Positions 18,031 to 28,292 of a DNA stretch of 64,000 nt are shown here, piece after piece (the stretch's first letter is position 1; every line of letters begins with the position of its first letter). The translations under genes were made by a program, and so were the position numbers. The stretch lies in assembly GCF_022812285.1 (NCBI RefSeq), contig NZ_CP093300.1, positions 4,464,001-4,528,000 on the forward strand, given 5' to 3'. The stretch is from Alkalihalobacillus sp. LMS39 (GTDB lineage: Bacteria; Bacillota; Bacilli; Bacillales; Bacillaceae_F). The notes under the pieces were generated by a model, which was not told where the DNA came from, made no database searches, and saw nothing but the letters and a program-made list of their open reading frames with translations.

Positions 18031-18963
18031 TCGTTTAGACCATTCAATTGTTTTTTCAAGTCCTTGCTCTAATGACACCGTTGGCTTCCAACCTAGCGAA
18101 CTCTTGAGCTTGTCATTAGCAAGGTAACTTTCCTTTATATCACCTGGACGTTCTTCTTCAAATTGCGGGGTGTACGTGACCCCAATCTCGTTACAAATGA
18201 TTTGCAATAAAGAAGCGACGCTTGTTTCTGTATTTGTACTAACGTTAAAAACCATCTCATCTAATTTGCCATCATACAGTAGGCAACGTAATACAGCTTT
18301 TGCAACATCTTCAACATAAACAAAATCTCTTGTTTGTTCACCATCACCGTAAACGACAACTTGTTTATCTGCAAGAAGCTGATCAATAAAAATGGTGATG
18401 ACCCCTGCTTCTGTAGCTACACTTTGTCTTGGTCCATACACATTCGCAAATCGCAACGCAAACACATCAAAACCATATAAGCGCCCATATGCTTTAATAT
18501 ATTCTTCAGCAGCTAATTTAGACACACCGTAAGGAGATAAGGGTTGAAGCTTTTCTTCTTCCTTAATAGGCAAAGTTTCGACTGGGCCATATACAGCTGC
18601 TGAAGAGGCATATATAAATGTTTGAATACCATATTTCCGAGCAAACTCTAACACATGAATCGTACCGTCAATATTAATCGTAGCATCCAAAATTGGATTT
18701 TCTACTGACGGACCTACTTTGCTTTGAGCGGCTAAATGGATAATACTTGCAATTCCTTGGTGAGTAAAAAACACATCTTCTAATTTCTCTTTCTCCGTAA
18801 TATCAACCTCATAAAAGCTGACAAGTTCACTTTGATTTACATATTCGAGCTTTCCTGTGCTTAAATTATCGACAATGATAACTTCTTTGCCTTGATTAAC
18901 GAGATGGTCAACTACATGAGAACCGATAAAACCAGCCCCGCCAGTTACAAGTACTTTGCCCAT
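18025..18963 (-). CDS. NAD-dependent UDP-sugar epimerase (GalE-like)
   Basis: 312 residues, extended SDR family. NAD-binding GGAGFIGSHVVDHL at the N-terminus, SSAAVYG and YGVSK (catalytic Tyr/Lys), FANVYGPRQ and the C-terminal SLEQGLEKTIEW. The best fit is a UDP-glucose/UDP-N-acetylglucosamine 4-epimerase supplying sugar nucleotides; the exact substrate cannot be read. It starts 23 bases after the sugar transferase gene, so they form one operon. Confidence 0.88.
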   Translation of the reverse strand: MGKVLVTGGAGFIGSHVVDHLVNQGKEVIIVDNLSTGKLEYVNQSELVSFYEVDITEKEKLEDVFFTHQGIASIIHLAAQSKVGPSVENPILDATINIDGTIHVLEFARKYGIQTFIYASSAAVYGPVETLPIKEEEKLQPLSPYGVSKLAAEEYIKAYGRLYGFDVFALRFANVYGPRQSVATEAGVITIFIDQLLADKQVVVYGDGEQTRDFVYVEDVAKAVLRCLLYDGKLDEMVFNVSTNTETSVASLLQIICNEIGVTYTPQFEEERPGDIKESYLANDKLKSSLGWKPTVSLEQGLEKTIEWSKRR

Positions 18964-18986
18964 AGCTAAAGCCTCACTTTACCCCA

Positions 18987-20369
18987 TTACACGATCGTAA
19001 CATCTGTTTTAGTTTCGTCGGTAACAGAGTTTGTTTTTTTTACTTCTGTCCCTTCCGCTTTGGACTTATCAAAAAGGACAATAAATGTTTTTAATAAAAT
19101 GACAATGTCTAACCAAAAGCTATAATTTCGAATATAGTATAAATCGAAGCGTAACTTATCATGTACTTCAGAGCTATATTTCCCCATAATTTGCGCATAG
19201 CCTGTAATTCCAGGTTGAACTGTATTTCTGTATCCATAATGGTAAATTTCTTTCGATAATTGTTTAATAAAAAATCCGCGTTCTGGTCGTGGGCCGACAA
19301 GTGACATATCGCCTTTTAACACATTAAATAGTTGAGGCAGTTCATCTAATCTTGTTGCTCTCATAAACTTTCCAACTTTTGTAATGCGGTTATCATTTTC
19401 AGTAGCTAACACCGGCCCTGTTTTACTTTCTGCTCCTTCAATCATCGAACGGAATTTATAAATCATAAATGGCTTATTGTTTTTCCCATAACGCTCTTGT
19501 TTATAAATGATACTTCCTTTAGGATCTTCGAGTTTCACCATTAACGCTGTTAGCAATAATATTGGTGAGATGAGAATAAGGATAAACACAGAGGAAACAA
19601 TATCAAAGATTCGTTTCAGTACCGTTTGGTCCCATGTTAATCCGAATGGCTTAACGGACATCACTAACGTATCATCAAATGGCGTAACACTTGCTCGTTG
19701 CAACAACAATTCATATAAGCTTGGAATCGTATACACAAGTTTATTACACTCCATTGCATGATAAATAATTTTTGATTTCGTTTCTTTACTAATGTTCGTA
19801 CACAACATGACATAATCACTATGAGTAATATGCTGGTGGATTTTGTTCATCGGTGTTGTTGGTTGAATATGAGTGACATGAGTCCCTTTTAGCATCGGGT
19901 GTTTAATTTTCCCAATCATGCGCTGGGCACTTTCATCATCCCCAATTAATAAAACACGTCCAACAACTTTTCCTCTTGTTAATTTAATATACGTCCATTT
20001 AAACATAATCATAAGAAAAATCATGAAAAACATTGCAATTAAAATAACAGAACGTGGCATAGCAAATTCACGGAATAAATAAGATGCTGACATCGTTAAG
20101 AATGACATAAAAATAACAGCAATGACGATTTTCACACTTATATCCCATAATGTATTTTTACGATCTAATGCGTACAATTCATAAACAGAAATAAAAAACA
20201 GTCCAATTAATAAAATCCAAGGTAATAATGAAATAAAGGAATCCCAGTTTTTTTGTGGAAATCCATGATATCGAATGTAAAATGCAGAAATATAAGCGAC
20301 TAAAATACAAATAAGGTCTCCAAGTATAATGATGGCTTTGTGGTTTTTCAATTCACTAATATTAGACAT
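18987..20369 (-). CDS. polyprenyl-phosphate sugar-1-phosphate transferase
   Basis: 460 residues. Four or five N-terminal membrane helices, a nucleotide-binding-like middle, one more helix (about 275-300), then the bacterial sugar transferase domain with YKFRSM, DELPQLFNVLKGDMSLVGPRPE and PGITGYAQI. It puts the first sugar phosphate on undecaprenyl phosphate to start an exopolysaccharide or capsule-type repeat. ATG at 20369 is preferred over an upstream TTG at 20399, whose GGGG is too close. Likely acts with the epimerase downstream and the glycosyltransferase operon. Confidence 0.92.
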   Translation of the reverse strand: MSNISELKNHKAIIILGDLICILVAYISAFYIRYHGFPQKNWDSFISLLPWILLIGLFFISVYELYALDRKNTLWDISVKIVIAVIFMSFLTMSASYLFREFAMPRSVILIAMFFMIFLMIMFKWTYIKLTRGKVVGRVLLIGDDESAQRMIGKIKHPMLKGTHVTHIQPTTPMNKIHQHITHSDYVMLCTNISKETKSKIIYHAMECNKLVYTIPSLYELLLQRASVTPFDDTLVMSVKPFGLTWDQTVLKRIFDIVSSVFILILISPILLLTALMVKLEDPKGSIIYKQERYGKNNKPFMIYKFRSMIEGAESKTGPVLATENDNRITKVGKFMRATRLDELPQLFNVLKGDMSLVGPRPERGFFIKQLSKEIYHYGYRNTVQPGITGYAQIMGKYSSEVHDKLRFDLYYIRNYSFWLDIVILLKTFIVLFDKSKAEGTEVKKTNSVTDETKTDVTIV

Positions 20370-20701
20370 TATGAATTTCACCCCTTTTTCAGCTGACAAA
20401 TCCCCTGCTAAATATGGTAGGTTTTGTCTATTTATCTATTTAATAATAACAATTCGACAAATATAAATCATAGATAACTATACTATAGAATAGCAAGGAA
20501 GAAAACAAAAAGATAGGTACTGGTAGGAAATTAGAGATTTTTACAAATAAAACCTTTATAAAAAAGCCACTGAAATGTCCATATTTTTGCATAGAAGATG
20601 TCTTCCTCCATCTTCTATAAAAAATCTCTTTTCCCAAGGTATCGAACATTTAAAATAAAGTGACTTCGACCTTATACGACAATGAGAAACGTTTAATTAA
20701 A
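20370..20701. other. A+T-rich intergenic region upstream of sugar transferase
   Basis: No gene is supported. It contains a 10-bp perfect hairpin ATAGAAGATG/CATCTTCTAT (20591-20618, 8-base loop) without a T tail on the minus strand, so it is a possible regulatory hairpin rather than a terminator. The promoter for the two-gene operon should be here, but no clear -35/-10 pair stands out. Confidence 0.5.
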
Positions 20702-20734
20702 AAACAGTGTATCTCCTAAGAGAATACACTGTTT
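20700..20734 (-). terminator. terminator after glucosaminidase gene
   Basis: AAACAGTGTAT pairs with ATACACTGTTT around an 11-base loop; T-rich on the minus-strand side. Directly follows the glucosaminidase stop. Confidence 0.85.
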
Positions 20735-20741
20735 TCATTTT

Positions 20742-23700
20742 TTATCGATATCGAACAATATCAAAGTGTTTCGGTACATCACCTAATTGGTCGTATACTT
20801 GTTTAATACGAGGAACTTGTTTAACAGCCCATCCCATATCAGTTGCATATTGAGGTCCTACTGCTGGTCCATTAATATGATTCCATCGCATTTTATAAAG
20901 GGTGTTTGGCCCTCTACTTAAATAACGATCCGATATGAATTTCGCTCCACCAATAATCGCTTTATCAACAGTGTCCCAACCTTCATTATAAGCACGTATC
21001 GCACCTAAACGGTAAGGATCGCTGTCAACAGCACCAATTCCATACATATTATGAACAGTTTTTATTTCTCTTAAGTTACTTCGGTTTGAAGCAGTAACTA
21101 CTTGTGGATTTCCGTTACTATCTAATCCAACTTCAATACCAGTCGCTAAGCCAGATGTTCCATTTCCCGTTTCTAACAAAGCATGTGAGATTAAATACGC
21201 TTCGTTTACTGAGTGTTGAATCCCAGCAGAACGGAAAGCACTTCCTTTTCCATGAAGAATTCCTCGGTTACTTAATGCTTTGTTTAAATCAGAAGCAGTC
21301 ATTCCCGTACTGCTATCTAACACAAGATGTTGAAACCTGTCATTTTTTCTTGGGTCTAAAAACTCCATAAAATCAGATTGTGTTGCATTGACCCATTGTC
21401 CAGTTCGAACTTCATACCATACTGTACTCCCACTAACAGAACCACCATTTGGAACTTCATTTACAATCTGGAGCCGTGCACCATTGTTATTATGTGTAAC
21501 GTTTGAAACACTTCCTAACAAAGTCCCATTACTTCTTGCAGCTGCGCGGATATTAGCAGTACTTCTAGCAGACACTCTAGTTGGACGAACCAATGATGCG
21601 TGCGCATATCGGTCATTTCCTTTATATCGAACTTTATACCAGTTATCATTCACTTGTTCAATAATCGTTAATGTTGTACCTGAACTCGCCGTTTCTTGTA
21701 CAGTTGAACTTGTATTCGGTGCATGACGAATATTTACATTTCCTGTTGTTACACCTTCAACAATATTGACAACACTACTATGAACAAATACATTTGACCA
21801 ACGATGCTTGTCCGTTTGTGGTGGAGGAGATAAAGCCGCCTGACGTGCTCGTGCTTCATCAAGTGTTAAATTGTATTGAAAATACGTTATCGTTTCTTTT
21901 GCTGGTAAGTTTTTTAATACATCTGCAATTTTTGCTAACGTTACTTCATCCGCAATACCACTCACTCTTAAACCGTAATCTCTTTGGAATTGACGAACCA
22001 CTTGTTCCGTTGAACTTCCGTAAAGAGTAGTAGGGTTATTCGAAATTCTATATTTCGAATTAATTTTGGCTAAATCATTTTTTAATTTAATAACATTGTT
22101 ATGTCGTTGCCCGTTTCGTAATGGACTATTCAACACAGAACGGATTTTTGCTAGTGTTACTTGGTCAGCTATTCCATTCTCTCTTAAACTATAATACTTT
22201 TGGAAATCACGAACAGCTTGTTCAGTAGAATCTCCATAAAGCGTTGTTGGATTATTAGAAATATGAAAGCCAAGCTTTGATAAATCTTGCTTTAACTTAA
22301 TGGCATCATTATGACGTTGTCCATTTCGCAAAGGGCTGTTTAATACATTGTTAATTTTCGCCAACGTTACCGAGTCAGCTATTCCATTCACCCGTAAACC
22401 ATAATAACGTTGAAACGCTCTAACTGTCGATTCTGTTTGAGAGCCATATAACGCGGTTGGGTTATCGGAAATATGAAAACCTAATTTAGATAGGTCCTCT
22501 TTTAGTTTAATCGTGTCGTTGTGACTCACACCATTTTGGAATGGACTTGATAAAACCTCATCAATTTTTGCTAATGTTCTCGGATCTGCAATTCCATTTA
22601 CTACTAAACCAAAATACGCTTGGAACTCCCTCACTCGACGTTCTGTTGTTGCAGCATATAATGGTGTTGGATTATCAGAAACATGAAATCCAACTGTAGA
22701 TAAATTTTCTTTTAACGTAATCGCTGAATTATGACTTCTCCCACTTTGTAACGGTGTAGCTAGAATTTCATCGATTTTTGCTAATGTTGCTGTATTGGCA
22801 ACTCCATTCACAACTAGACCATAATAAGCTTGAAACTCCCTCACTTTAGCTTCCGTTACCGGCCCATATAATGGCGTTGGATTATCGGATACTTTAAACC
22901 CTAACTTTTCTAAGTTGATTTTTAACGTAACAACATCTTGACGACTAATACCTAATTTCATTGGTGACTCAACAAGTTCAGAAATTTTCGCTAAAGTTCT
23001 TGAATCTGCAATACCGTTTACTCTTAGATTATAGTCACTTTGGAACCCACGAACCATTCTTTCTGTTGAAGTTCCATATAAAGATGTTGGATTATCGGAA
23101 ATATGGTATCCAAGTAGAGATAAATCTTCTTTTAACTGAATTGTATCTTGATGACGTTGTCCATTTCTAAACGGACTATTTAACACTTCGTTGATTTTTT
23201 CTAATGTTGCATCGTCCGCAATTCCATTAACTGTAAGTCCGTAATATTGTTGAAAATCACGGACAACTCGTTCAGTAACATCTCCAAAAAGAGGTGTAGG
23301 ATTATTGGAAACAGGGAAACCTAACTTTGCCAAATTGATTTTTAACGTGACAACATCATCACGATAAACACCATTTTGCATTGGGATTGAGGTTAGTTCA
23401 GATAAAGTTGTTAACGTCACTTCATCTGCAATTCCGTTCACAACAAGATCATACTCTTCTTGAAATTCTCGAACAGCACTTTCTGTTTGACTTCCATATA
23501 ACGCCGTAGGATTATTAGAAATATGGAAACCGATAGCTCCTAAATCCTCTTTTAATTGAATTGTCTCTTCATGACGTTCTCCATTTTGAAAAGGACTAGA
23601 AAGAATTTCAGCAATTTTGGCTAAAGTGACTTCGTCTGCAATTCCATTAATTCTTAAGCCATAATACTCTTGGAACTCTCTAACCTTTGCATCCGTTGTT

Positions 23701-24359
23701 GTACCATATAACGATGTAGGAGTTGGTGAAATATGAAAGCCGATAGTTGCTAAATCAACTTTCAATTGGATAGCATCATCATGTCTTTGACCGTTTCGTA
23801 ACGGGCTTGACAGTACTTCCTCAATTTTAGCCAGTGTCATTTCATTAGCTTCACCATTTACCGGAAGAGAAAAGTAACGTTGAAACTCTTCAACTTCAGC
23901 CTTAGTGTTTGGTCCAAAAATTCCATCAAGTTCTTTCCCGATCATGAATCCTAATGTAAAAAGATCCTGTTGTAACTTTACTACTTGCTCACCTTCGTCA
24001 CCTTGTTTCAATACTGTATTCTCAGGCTCAGAAGATAAAACTTCAACCATTTCATCATCAGTATCAACATCATCGTTATCGTCTTTTTCTTCTTCTATTT
24101 CTTCTTCAGTCGCTGCGATTTCGTCTTTTCTGGCATTTACATCGTCTTTGTTACTAGAATCGTTGTTCCCATCTTTATCATTATTGCTGTTTGATTCATC
24201 GTTACTTTCAATTTCTTCGTCCTCTTTATTACTTTTCAACTCGTCAGTTCCTTCTAATTCTTGTGGACTTGACTCTGTTGCTGCAGTAATTGTGTAAGGA
24301 ACAAAATTTAAGAAAGTAACACTAGCAACAAACACGATGAACGTTTTTCTTATGGTCAT
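20742..24359 (-). CDS. secreted N-acetylglucosaminidase with ten PG-binding repeats and SH3b domains
   Basis: 1205 residues. Signal peptide (MTIRKTFIVFVASVTFLNF), then a very acidic Asp/Glu/Asn-rich linker, ten tandem ~70-residue PG_binding_1-type repeats (core NPT-LYG...VREFQ-YYGL-VNGIAD--TLAKI), two SH3b-like regions (NVNIRHAPNTSS; ANIRAAARSN) and a C-terminal LytD-type glucosaminidase domain with HALLETGNGTSGLA carrying the likely catalytic Glu. It would cut glycan strands during growth or separation. ATG at 24359 is preferred because GGGGAGGAA precedes it; an in-frame ATG at 24380 includes that ribosome site. The repeats resemble those of the amidase at 40861 and the subtilase at 43624. 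Confidence 0.92.
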   Translation of the reverse strand: MTIRKTFIVFVASVTFLNFVPYTITAATESSPQELEGTDELKSNKEDEEIESNDESNSNNDKDGNNDSSNKDDVNARKDEIAATEEEIEEEKDDNDDVDTDDEMVEVLSSEPENTVLKQGDEGEQVVKLQQDLFTLGFMIGKELDGIFGPNTKAEVEEFQRYFSLPVNGEANEMTLAKIEEVLSSPLRNGQRHDDAIQLKVDLATIGFHISPTPTSLYGTTTDAKVREFQEYYGLRINGIADEVTLAKIAEILSSPFQNGERHEETIQLKEDLGAIGFHISNNPTALYGSQTESAVREFQEEYDLVVNGIADEVTLTTLSELTSIPMQNGVYRDDVVTLKINLAKLGFPVSNNPTPLFGDVTERVVRDFQQYYGLTVNGIADDATLEKINEVLNSPFRNGQRHQDTIQLKEDLSLLGYHISDNPTSLYGTSTERMVRGFQSDYNLRVNGIADSRTLAKISELVESPMKLGISRQDVVTLKINLEKLGFKVSDNPTPLYGPVTEAKVREFQAYYGLVVNGVANTATLAKIDEILATPLQSGRSHNSAITLKENLSTVGFHVSDNPTPLYAATTERRVREFQAYFGLVVNGIADPRTLAKIDEVLSSPFQNGVSHNDTIKLKEDLSKLGFHISDNPTALYGSQTESTVRAFQRYYGLRVNGIADSVTLAKINNVLNSPLRNGQRHNDAIKLKQDLSKLGFHISNNPTTLYGDSTEQAVRDFQKYYSLRENGIADQVTLAKIRSVLNSPLRNGQRHNNVIKLKNDLAKINSKYRISNNPTTLYGSSTEQVVRQFQRDYGLRVSGIADEVTLAKIADVLKNLPAKETITYFQYNLTLDEARARQAALSPPPQTDKHRWSNVFVHSSVVNIVEGVTTGNVNIRHAPNTSSTVQETASSGTTLTIIEQVNDNWYKVRYKGNDRYAHASLVRPTRVSARSTANIRAAARSNGTLLGSVSNVTHNNNGARLQIVNEVPNGGSVSGSTVWYEVRTGQWVNATQSDFMEFLDPRKNDRFQHLVLDSSTGMTASDLNKALSNRGILHGKGSAFRSAGIQHSVNEAYLISHALLETGNGTSGLATGIEVGLDSNGNPQVVTASNRSNLREIKTVHNMYGIGAVDSDPYRLGAIRAYNEGWDTVDKAIIGGAKFISDRYLSRGPNTLYKMRWNHINGPAVGPQYATDMGWAVKQVPRIKQVYDQLGDVPKHFDIVRYR

Positions 24360-24380
24360 TAGTGATTTCTTCCTCCCCAT

Positions 24381-24736
24381 CCTATCATTCTATTGTAGTA
24401 GGCCTATAGTTTCTATGTTTGATCATTCTTATCGTCAAATTTAGACAACACCTCCTGATAAAATCTATAAAATTATTAAACAAGTAGAATTGACATTACA
24501 TCTATCAACCATAAAAACTACTTGTTAAATTGTATTATTTTTATTGCAGATGCGTTTAAAAATGAATCATTTATAACTATACAAGATTTCCTTTTGAATG
24601 AAAACTAAAAAATAGGATATGGGATTAACTGGCTTCATAGAGAGAATTGAAAATTGGGATTGTTATGCATGTTTGGGGAATATTTAATTTTTTTGTCGAT
24701 AAAAAATAGGAAAATATTCCTATTACCACTACAAAA
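24381..24736. other. A+T-rich intergenic region, no gene seen
   Basis: Between the glucosaminidase start and the terminator of the surface-polymer operon. No ORF with a ribosome site, no repeat element. It should hold the glucosaminidase promoter, but no clear boxes were found. Confidence 0.5.
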
Positions 24737-24768
24737 ACAAACTGCCTCTAACGAGTAGAGACAGTTTA
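24730..24768 (-). terminator. terminator of the surface-polymer operon
   Basis: AAACTG-CCTCTA and TAGAG-ACAGTTT (24739-24767) pair; on the minus strand TTTGTTTTTGT follows. It lies about 150 bp after the last gene of the operon. Confidence 0.75.
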
Positions 24769-24914
24769 TTTTCAATATTTTTCTTCATCATTCAAATCGT
24801 TTAAAATCAAGCTCATTTATCTGACGTTAATAAATTCAAACTTGCCAAAGGCTACCACCAGTTAATATGTTATTAACCTAATAAGTTTTCATGATTGGTA
24901 TGAATATACTACCC

Positions 24915-26570
24915 TTACGAATGACTACTGCCAAAAGACTTCTTAAAGAAATTTCCTATTTCTCTAAGAAAAGAAGTGTATTTCCATGAGTGGCTTTGTT
25001 CAATTTTAGAGATTATATTCGTCAACCGTCTCTTTTCTTTTTCCATTCTTCTCACTTCTTTTTCCATCTTTCGTAAAGTAGCCTCAACCGAACGCAAACT
25101 GGATGGATTATACCCTTCTGTTATTTCAAAACCAATTTTAACTGGATTTTTCCAAGATTCTTCATGAATCTCTTTCACCTTTGCTTTAGGCGACTGAATC
25201 ATCAATTCTTTAAAATAAGCGACTTCTTCTTTATCTGATCCAGCAATAACAACTTCAATTTCACCATTCATTAAATTGTTAATGTATCCGTGAAGGCCAC
25301 GATTTATCGCTTCTTTCTTTATCCATTGATGAAAGCTTACCTTCTGGACATTCCCCGATAAAGTGTAACATTTCCCATAAACTTTACCCATTGGTGCTGG
25401 ACTTACTTGAACTTCTACGGCTGTTCTATTTTGTAAAGGTTCTAATACAGTATTAAAATCAAAGTAAACATTCGACTTTTCCGTACTAACCCCTATTGTT
25501 TCTGGAAAGTAGTAATCAATAATTGCCCCAGGTATATCTCTTGAACGACCTTTCATCGGGAATAAAATTCCACCAATTTGAGCGGTCGGATTAAGTTCAA
25601 TAACTACCGCAGAAGTCTCAATTGGTTTATTCAAATCAACGATGATGTCGACTCCCCCATGATAAAGACCAGGAACTGCTTGAATTGCATTAATAGCAAT
25701 TTCTTTAATTTTTTCCGGTAATTCATCTGTAACATCAACCGGATCTCCACCAGCGGATACATTTGTTTTTTCCCGAAGAAGAATTTTCTCACCTTTCTTC
25801 GGAATATCTTGCAATGAATATCCTGCAGCTTCTACAAATTCAATAACTTCTCTGTCAATTTCAATAAGGCAACTGAATAAACGAGCATTTTTTCTACGTT
25901 GCTGATTTTTTAGTTCAATTAATTCCTCTATTGTGTGAATACCATCAGCCACAATATTAGCTGGTAGCCGATTATACGCGGCAATCACTTGATTTTCAAT
26001 TACATATACACGATATTCCTCACCAGGTACAAAACGTTCTACTATCACATCTGAATACCCTAAATCTTGCCGCACATAAACTAAGGCTTTTTTTAAAGCT
26101 TGTAAGTCCTTAATATTTGTGACAACACCATTCCCTAAGCTTCCATTTGTTGGCTTTAATACAACTGGAAATATAATCGTTGCTGCATATTGTAAAATGG
26201 ATTCATCAGTATCCTCTTCAGTGAATTTTTCACCCTCAGGAACAGGAACACCTGCTTTTGAAAGCCAATATTTTGTTTCATCTTTATCTGCACCAATTTC
26301 TACGGCTTCCTTTGTTACTTTATCTCCTCTTGTCCGAAAAAAGTAATGAGTACGTTCTTTTGAACTAAGGGAATATAGTCGACCTGGAGGATTCACACCG
26401 AACGTAATCATATCATCAAATTTTTCTGAATCGATCGTATACCACTTCAACGTTAGACCCCGTCTCCAACCTTCTAACGCCACAGAATACGCACATAATT
26501 TCGTTTTTCTCGCTCCGACTACAATTTCATTTGTAAGGTGCGGGAGCGTAATAATTTGATTATCATCCAT
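24915..26570 (-). CDS. CphA-like ATP-grasp ligase fused to acylphosphatase-like domain
   Basis: 551 residues. Region 1-110 is shared only with the next gene (ALEGWRRGLTLKW, THYFFRTRGDKVT). Residues ~115-370 form an ATP-grasp domain like the ligase domain of cyanophycin synthetase/GshF (VVLKPTNGSLGNGV, VERFVPGEEYRVYVI, IELNPTAQIGG). Residues ~400-470 resemble acylphosphatase, but the catalytic Arg position is His (VQKVSFHQW) while the Asn is kept (GYINNL). A coiled coil and SHSWKYTSFLREIG end the protein. Likely amide-bond formation on an amino acid or peptide. Last gene of the operon. Confidence 0.82.
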   Translation of the reverse strand: MDDNQIITLPHLTNEIVVGARKTKLCAYSVALEGWRRGLTLKWYTIDSEKFDDMITFGVNPPGRLYSLSSKERTHYFFRTRGDKVTKEAVEIGADKDETKYWLSKAGVPVPEGEKFTEEDTDESILQYAATIIFPVVLKPTNGSLGNGVVTNIKDLQALKKALVYVRQDLGYSDVIVERFVPGEEYRVYVIENQVIAAYNRLPANIVADGIHTIEELIELKNQQRRKNARLFSCLIEIDREVIEFVEAAGYSLQDIPKKGEKILLREKTNVSAGGDPVDVTDELPEKIKEIAINAIQAVPGLYHGGVDIIVDLNKPIETSAVVIELNPTAQIGGILFPMKGRSRDIPGAIIDYYFPETIGVSTEKSNVYFDFNTVLEPLQNRTAVEVQVSPAPMGKVYGKCYTLSGNVQKVSFHQWIKKEAINRGLHGYINNLMNGEIEVVIAGSDKEEVAYFKELMIQSPKAKVKEIHEESWKNPVKIGFEITEGYNPSSLRSVEATLRKMEKEVRRMEKEKRRLTNIISKIEQSHSWKYTSFLREIGNFFKKSFGSSHS

Positions 26571-26608
26571 ATTTTTCCACCCTTTTTTTATATCCTATTT
26601 CAACCACA

Positions 26609-28273
26609 TCAACCTTTTACTAAACGAATGATATATTTGACGGCATCTGTCACTTTCCTTAATGGCCATGTTAATTGCCAAGAAAGTGTTCTCGTATATT
26701 TTCTATATTGATGTCTTGTTATCTTTAGTTCTTTCTGTATGATATCCATCTGCTGTTGCAAAAGCTTTAACTGTTCTACTTGTGTTTTTAAATCAGCCTT
26801 TACCTCAAACCCTACTTTAATAGGGGCATTATATTGTTCTTCACGAATTCCTTGCACATCCGAACGTTCCGGATCTTCTAGCAAAGCCTCACGGAAATGT
26901 TCAACACTTTCTTCATCTTTTCCAAGGACAATAACTTCAATTTCACCGTCTTCAATACTTCTTACAAATCCACTTAAATTTCTTTCAAATGCTTGTTTTC
27001 TTAGCCCTCGGTGATAATCGATTCCTTGAACTTCACCTGAAACAATATATTTTTTTACAAACAATTTTCCCACCGGAGCAGCAGACACCGTTGTGACAGT
27101 TGCTACTTTTGTGGATAGAGGATCAATTATATCTTGAAAATCAAAATATATTTTATGTTTATCTGTAATGATCCCTTTTGTTTCAGGGAAATAATAGTCG
27201 ATGATTGCTGCAGGAATATCTCTTGCTTTCCCTTTTGCCGGGAATAATAAAGACCCAATTTGTGCCGTTGGATTAAGTTCTAAAATGACAGCTGCTTCTT
27301 CAACTGATTTTCCATCTTCTATAATTAAATCAACCGCCCCATGCATTAAATTCGGAACGGCATGCAACGCTCGGATTGCTACCTCTTTTACTTCTGGAGA
27401 GAATTCGTCAAGCACGTCAACAGGGTCTCCTCCGATAGAAATATTACTTTTGCTAGTAAGATTTATTTTCTCCCCTTCATTTGGGATACTATCTAACGAA
27501 TATCCATTAGCTTGTAAATAAGCTTGCATTTCATCATCTATTTTAATTAAACAACTAATTAACCTTGGGTTATTTCCACGTTGTTCATTTTTTTCTTCAA
27601 TCAATTTGCGAATGGATAGTGTCCCATTTCCAATAACATGTGCAGGAATGCGTAAAAGAGCGCCATAGACCTCATTATTAACAACATATAGTCGATACTC
27701 ATTTCCTTCGATATGGCGTTCAACAATTAGCTCATCATACCCTTGGCTTTTTGCATTCGATATCGCTTCTTTTAACATTTCAGTTGACCGTATATTTGTC
27801 GTTACTCCACGACCGAAGCTTCCGTTTACAGGCTTTACAACAACCGGATAACCTATTGTGTTAACATAATCCTGAATCACTTCCACTTCTGTTTCACTAG
27901 AAAACTCTTTTCCTTCAGGGACACGGATATTTTCTTTCATAAGCAATTGCTTTGTTTTTTCTTTATCCATACCTAGTTCTACCGCTTCATTAGTTACTTT
28001 ATCTCCTCTCGTCCGAAAGAAATAATGTGTCCTACTTTCTGAACTTAAGGAAAACAGTTTTCCAGGCTTGTCCACAAACCACGTCTTTATTTCCGGAAAC
28101 TTCTCTGAGTCTTTCGTATGCCATCTTAAAGTTAATCCACGTCGCCAACCCTCAAGAGCAACAACATATGCATCAAGTTCTGGTCCTCTGGCATCAGCGA
28201 CGATCTCACTCATTAGATGGGGAAGCCAGTTTTCATTATTTTCTATATTCGAATTACTATCCATTTGCTCCAT
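26609..28273 (-). CDS. CphA-like ATP-grasp ligase fused to acylphosphatase-like domain (paralogue)
   Basis: 554 residues, clearly homologous along its length to the gene at 24915. ATP-grasp core: VVVKPVNGSFGRGV, VERHIEGNEYRLYVV, LELNPTAQIGS. The acylphosphatase-like part has GEVQGIDYHRGL, where Arg of the FR motif is replaced by His, and Asn of the second site by Ser (GFVRSI), so hydrolysis is doubtful. The C-terminal coiled coil ends TLSWQLTWPLRKV. ATG at 28273 is chosen because GAGG lies 9 bases upstream and this leaves a 19-bp gap to the TupA-like gene. Confidence 0.82.
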   Translation of the reverse strand: MEQMDSNSNIENNENWLPHLMSEIVADARGPELDAYVVALEGWRRGLTLRWHTKDSEKFPEIKTWFVDKPGKLFSLSSESRTHYFFRTRGDKVTNEAVELGMDKEKTKQLLMKENIRVPEGKEFSSETEVEVIQDYVNTIGYPVVVKPVNGSFGRGVTTNIRSTEMLKEAISNAKSQGYDELIVERHIEGNEYRLYVVNNEVYGALLRIPAHVIGNGTLSIRKLIEEKNEQRGNNPRLISCLIKIDDEMQAYLQANGYSLDSIPNEGEKINLTSKSNISIGGDPVDVLDEFSPEVKEVAIRALHAVPNLMHGAVDLIIEDGKSVEEAAVILELNPTAQIGSLLFPAKGKARDIPAAIIDYYFPETKGIITDKHKIYFDFQDIIDPLSTKVATVTTVSAAPVGKLFVKKYIVSGEVQGIDYHRGLRKQAFERNLSGFVRSIEDGEIEVIVLGKDEESVEHFREALLEDPERSDVQGIREEQYNAPIKVGFEVKADLKTQVEQLKLLQQQMDIIQKELKITRHQYRKYTRTLSWQLTWPLRKVTDAVKYIIRLVKG

Positions 28274-28292
28274 ACGATCTTTCCTCATTCCT

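Noticed and set aside
20440-20649. 69-residue frame upstream of the sugar transferase gene
   Set aside because: A+T-rich, spans a hairpin, no ribosome site, no protein-like pattern.
21900-24000. Regular ~210-bp repetition that could suggest a repeat array or CRISPR
   Set aside because: It is the DNA of tandem PG-binding protein repeats in an intact reading frame; no short identical repeats with unique spacers.
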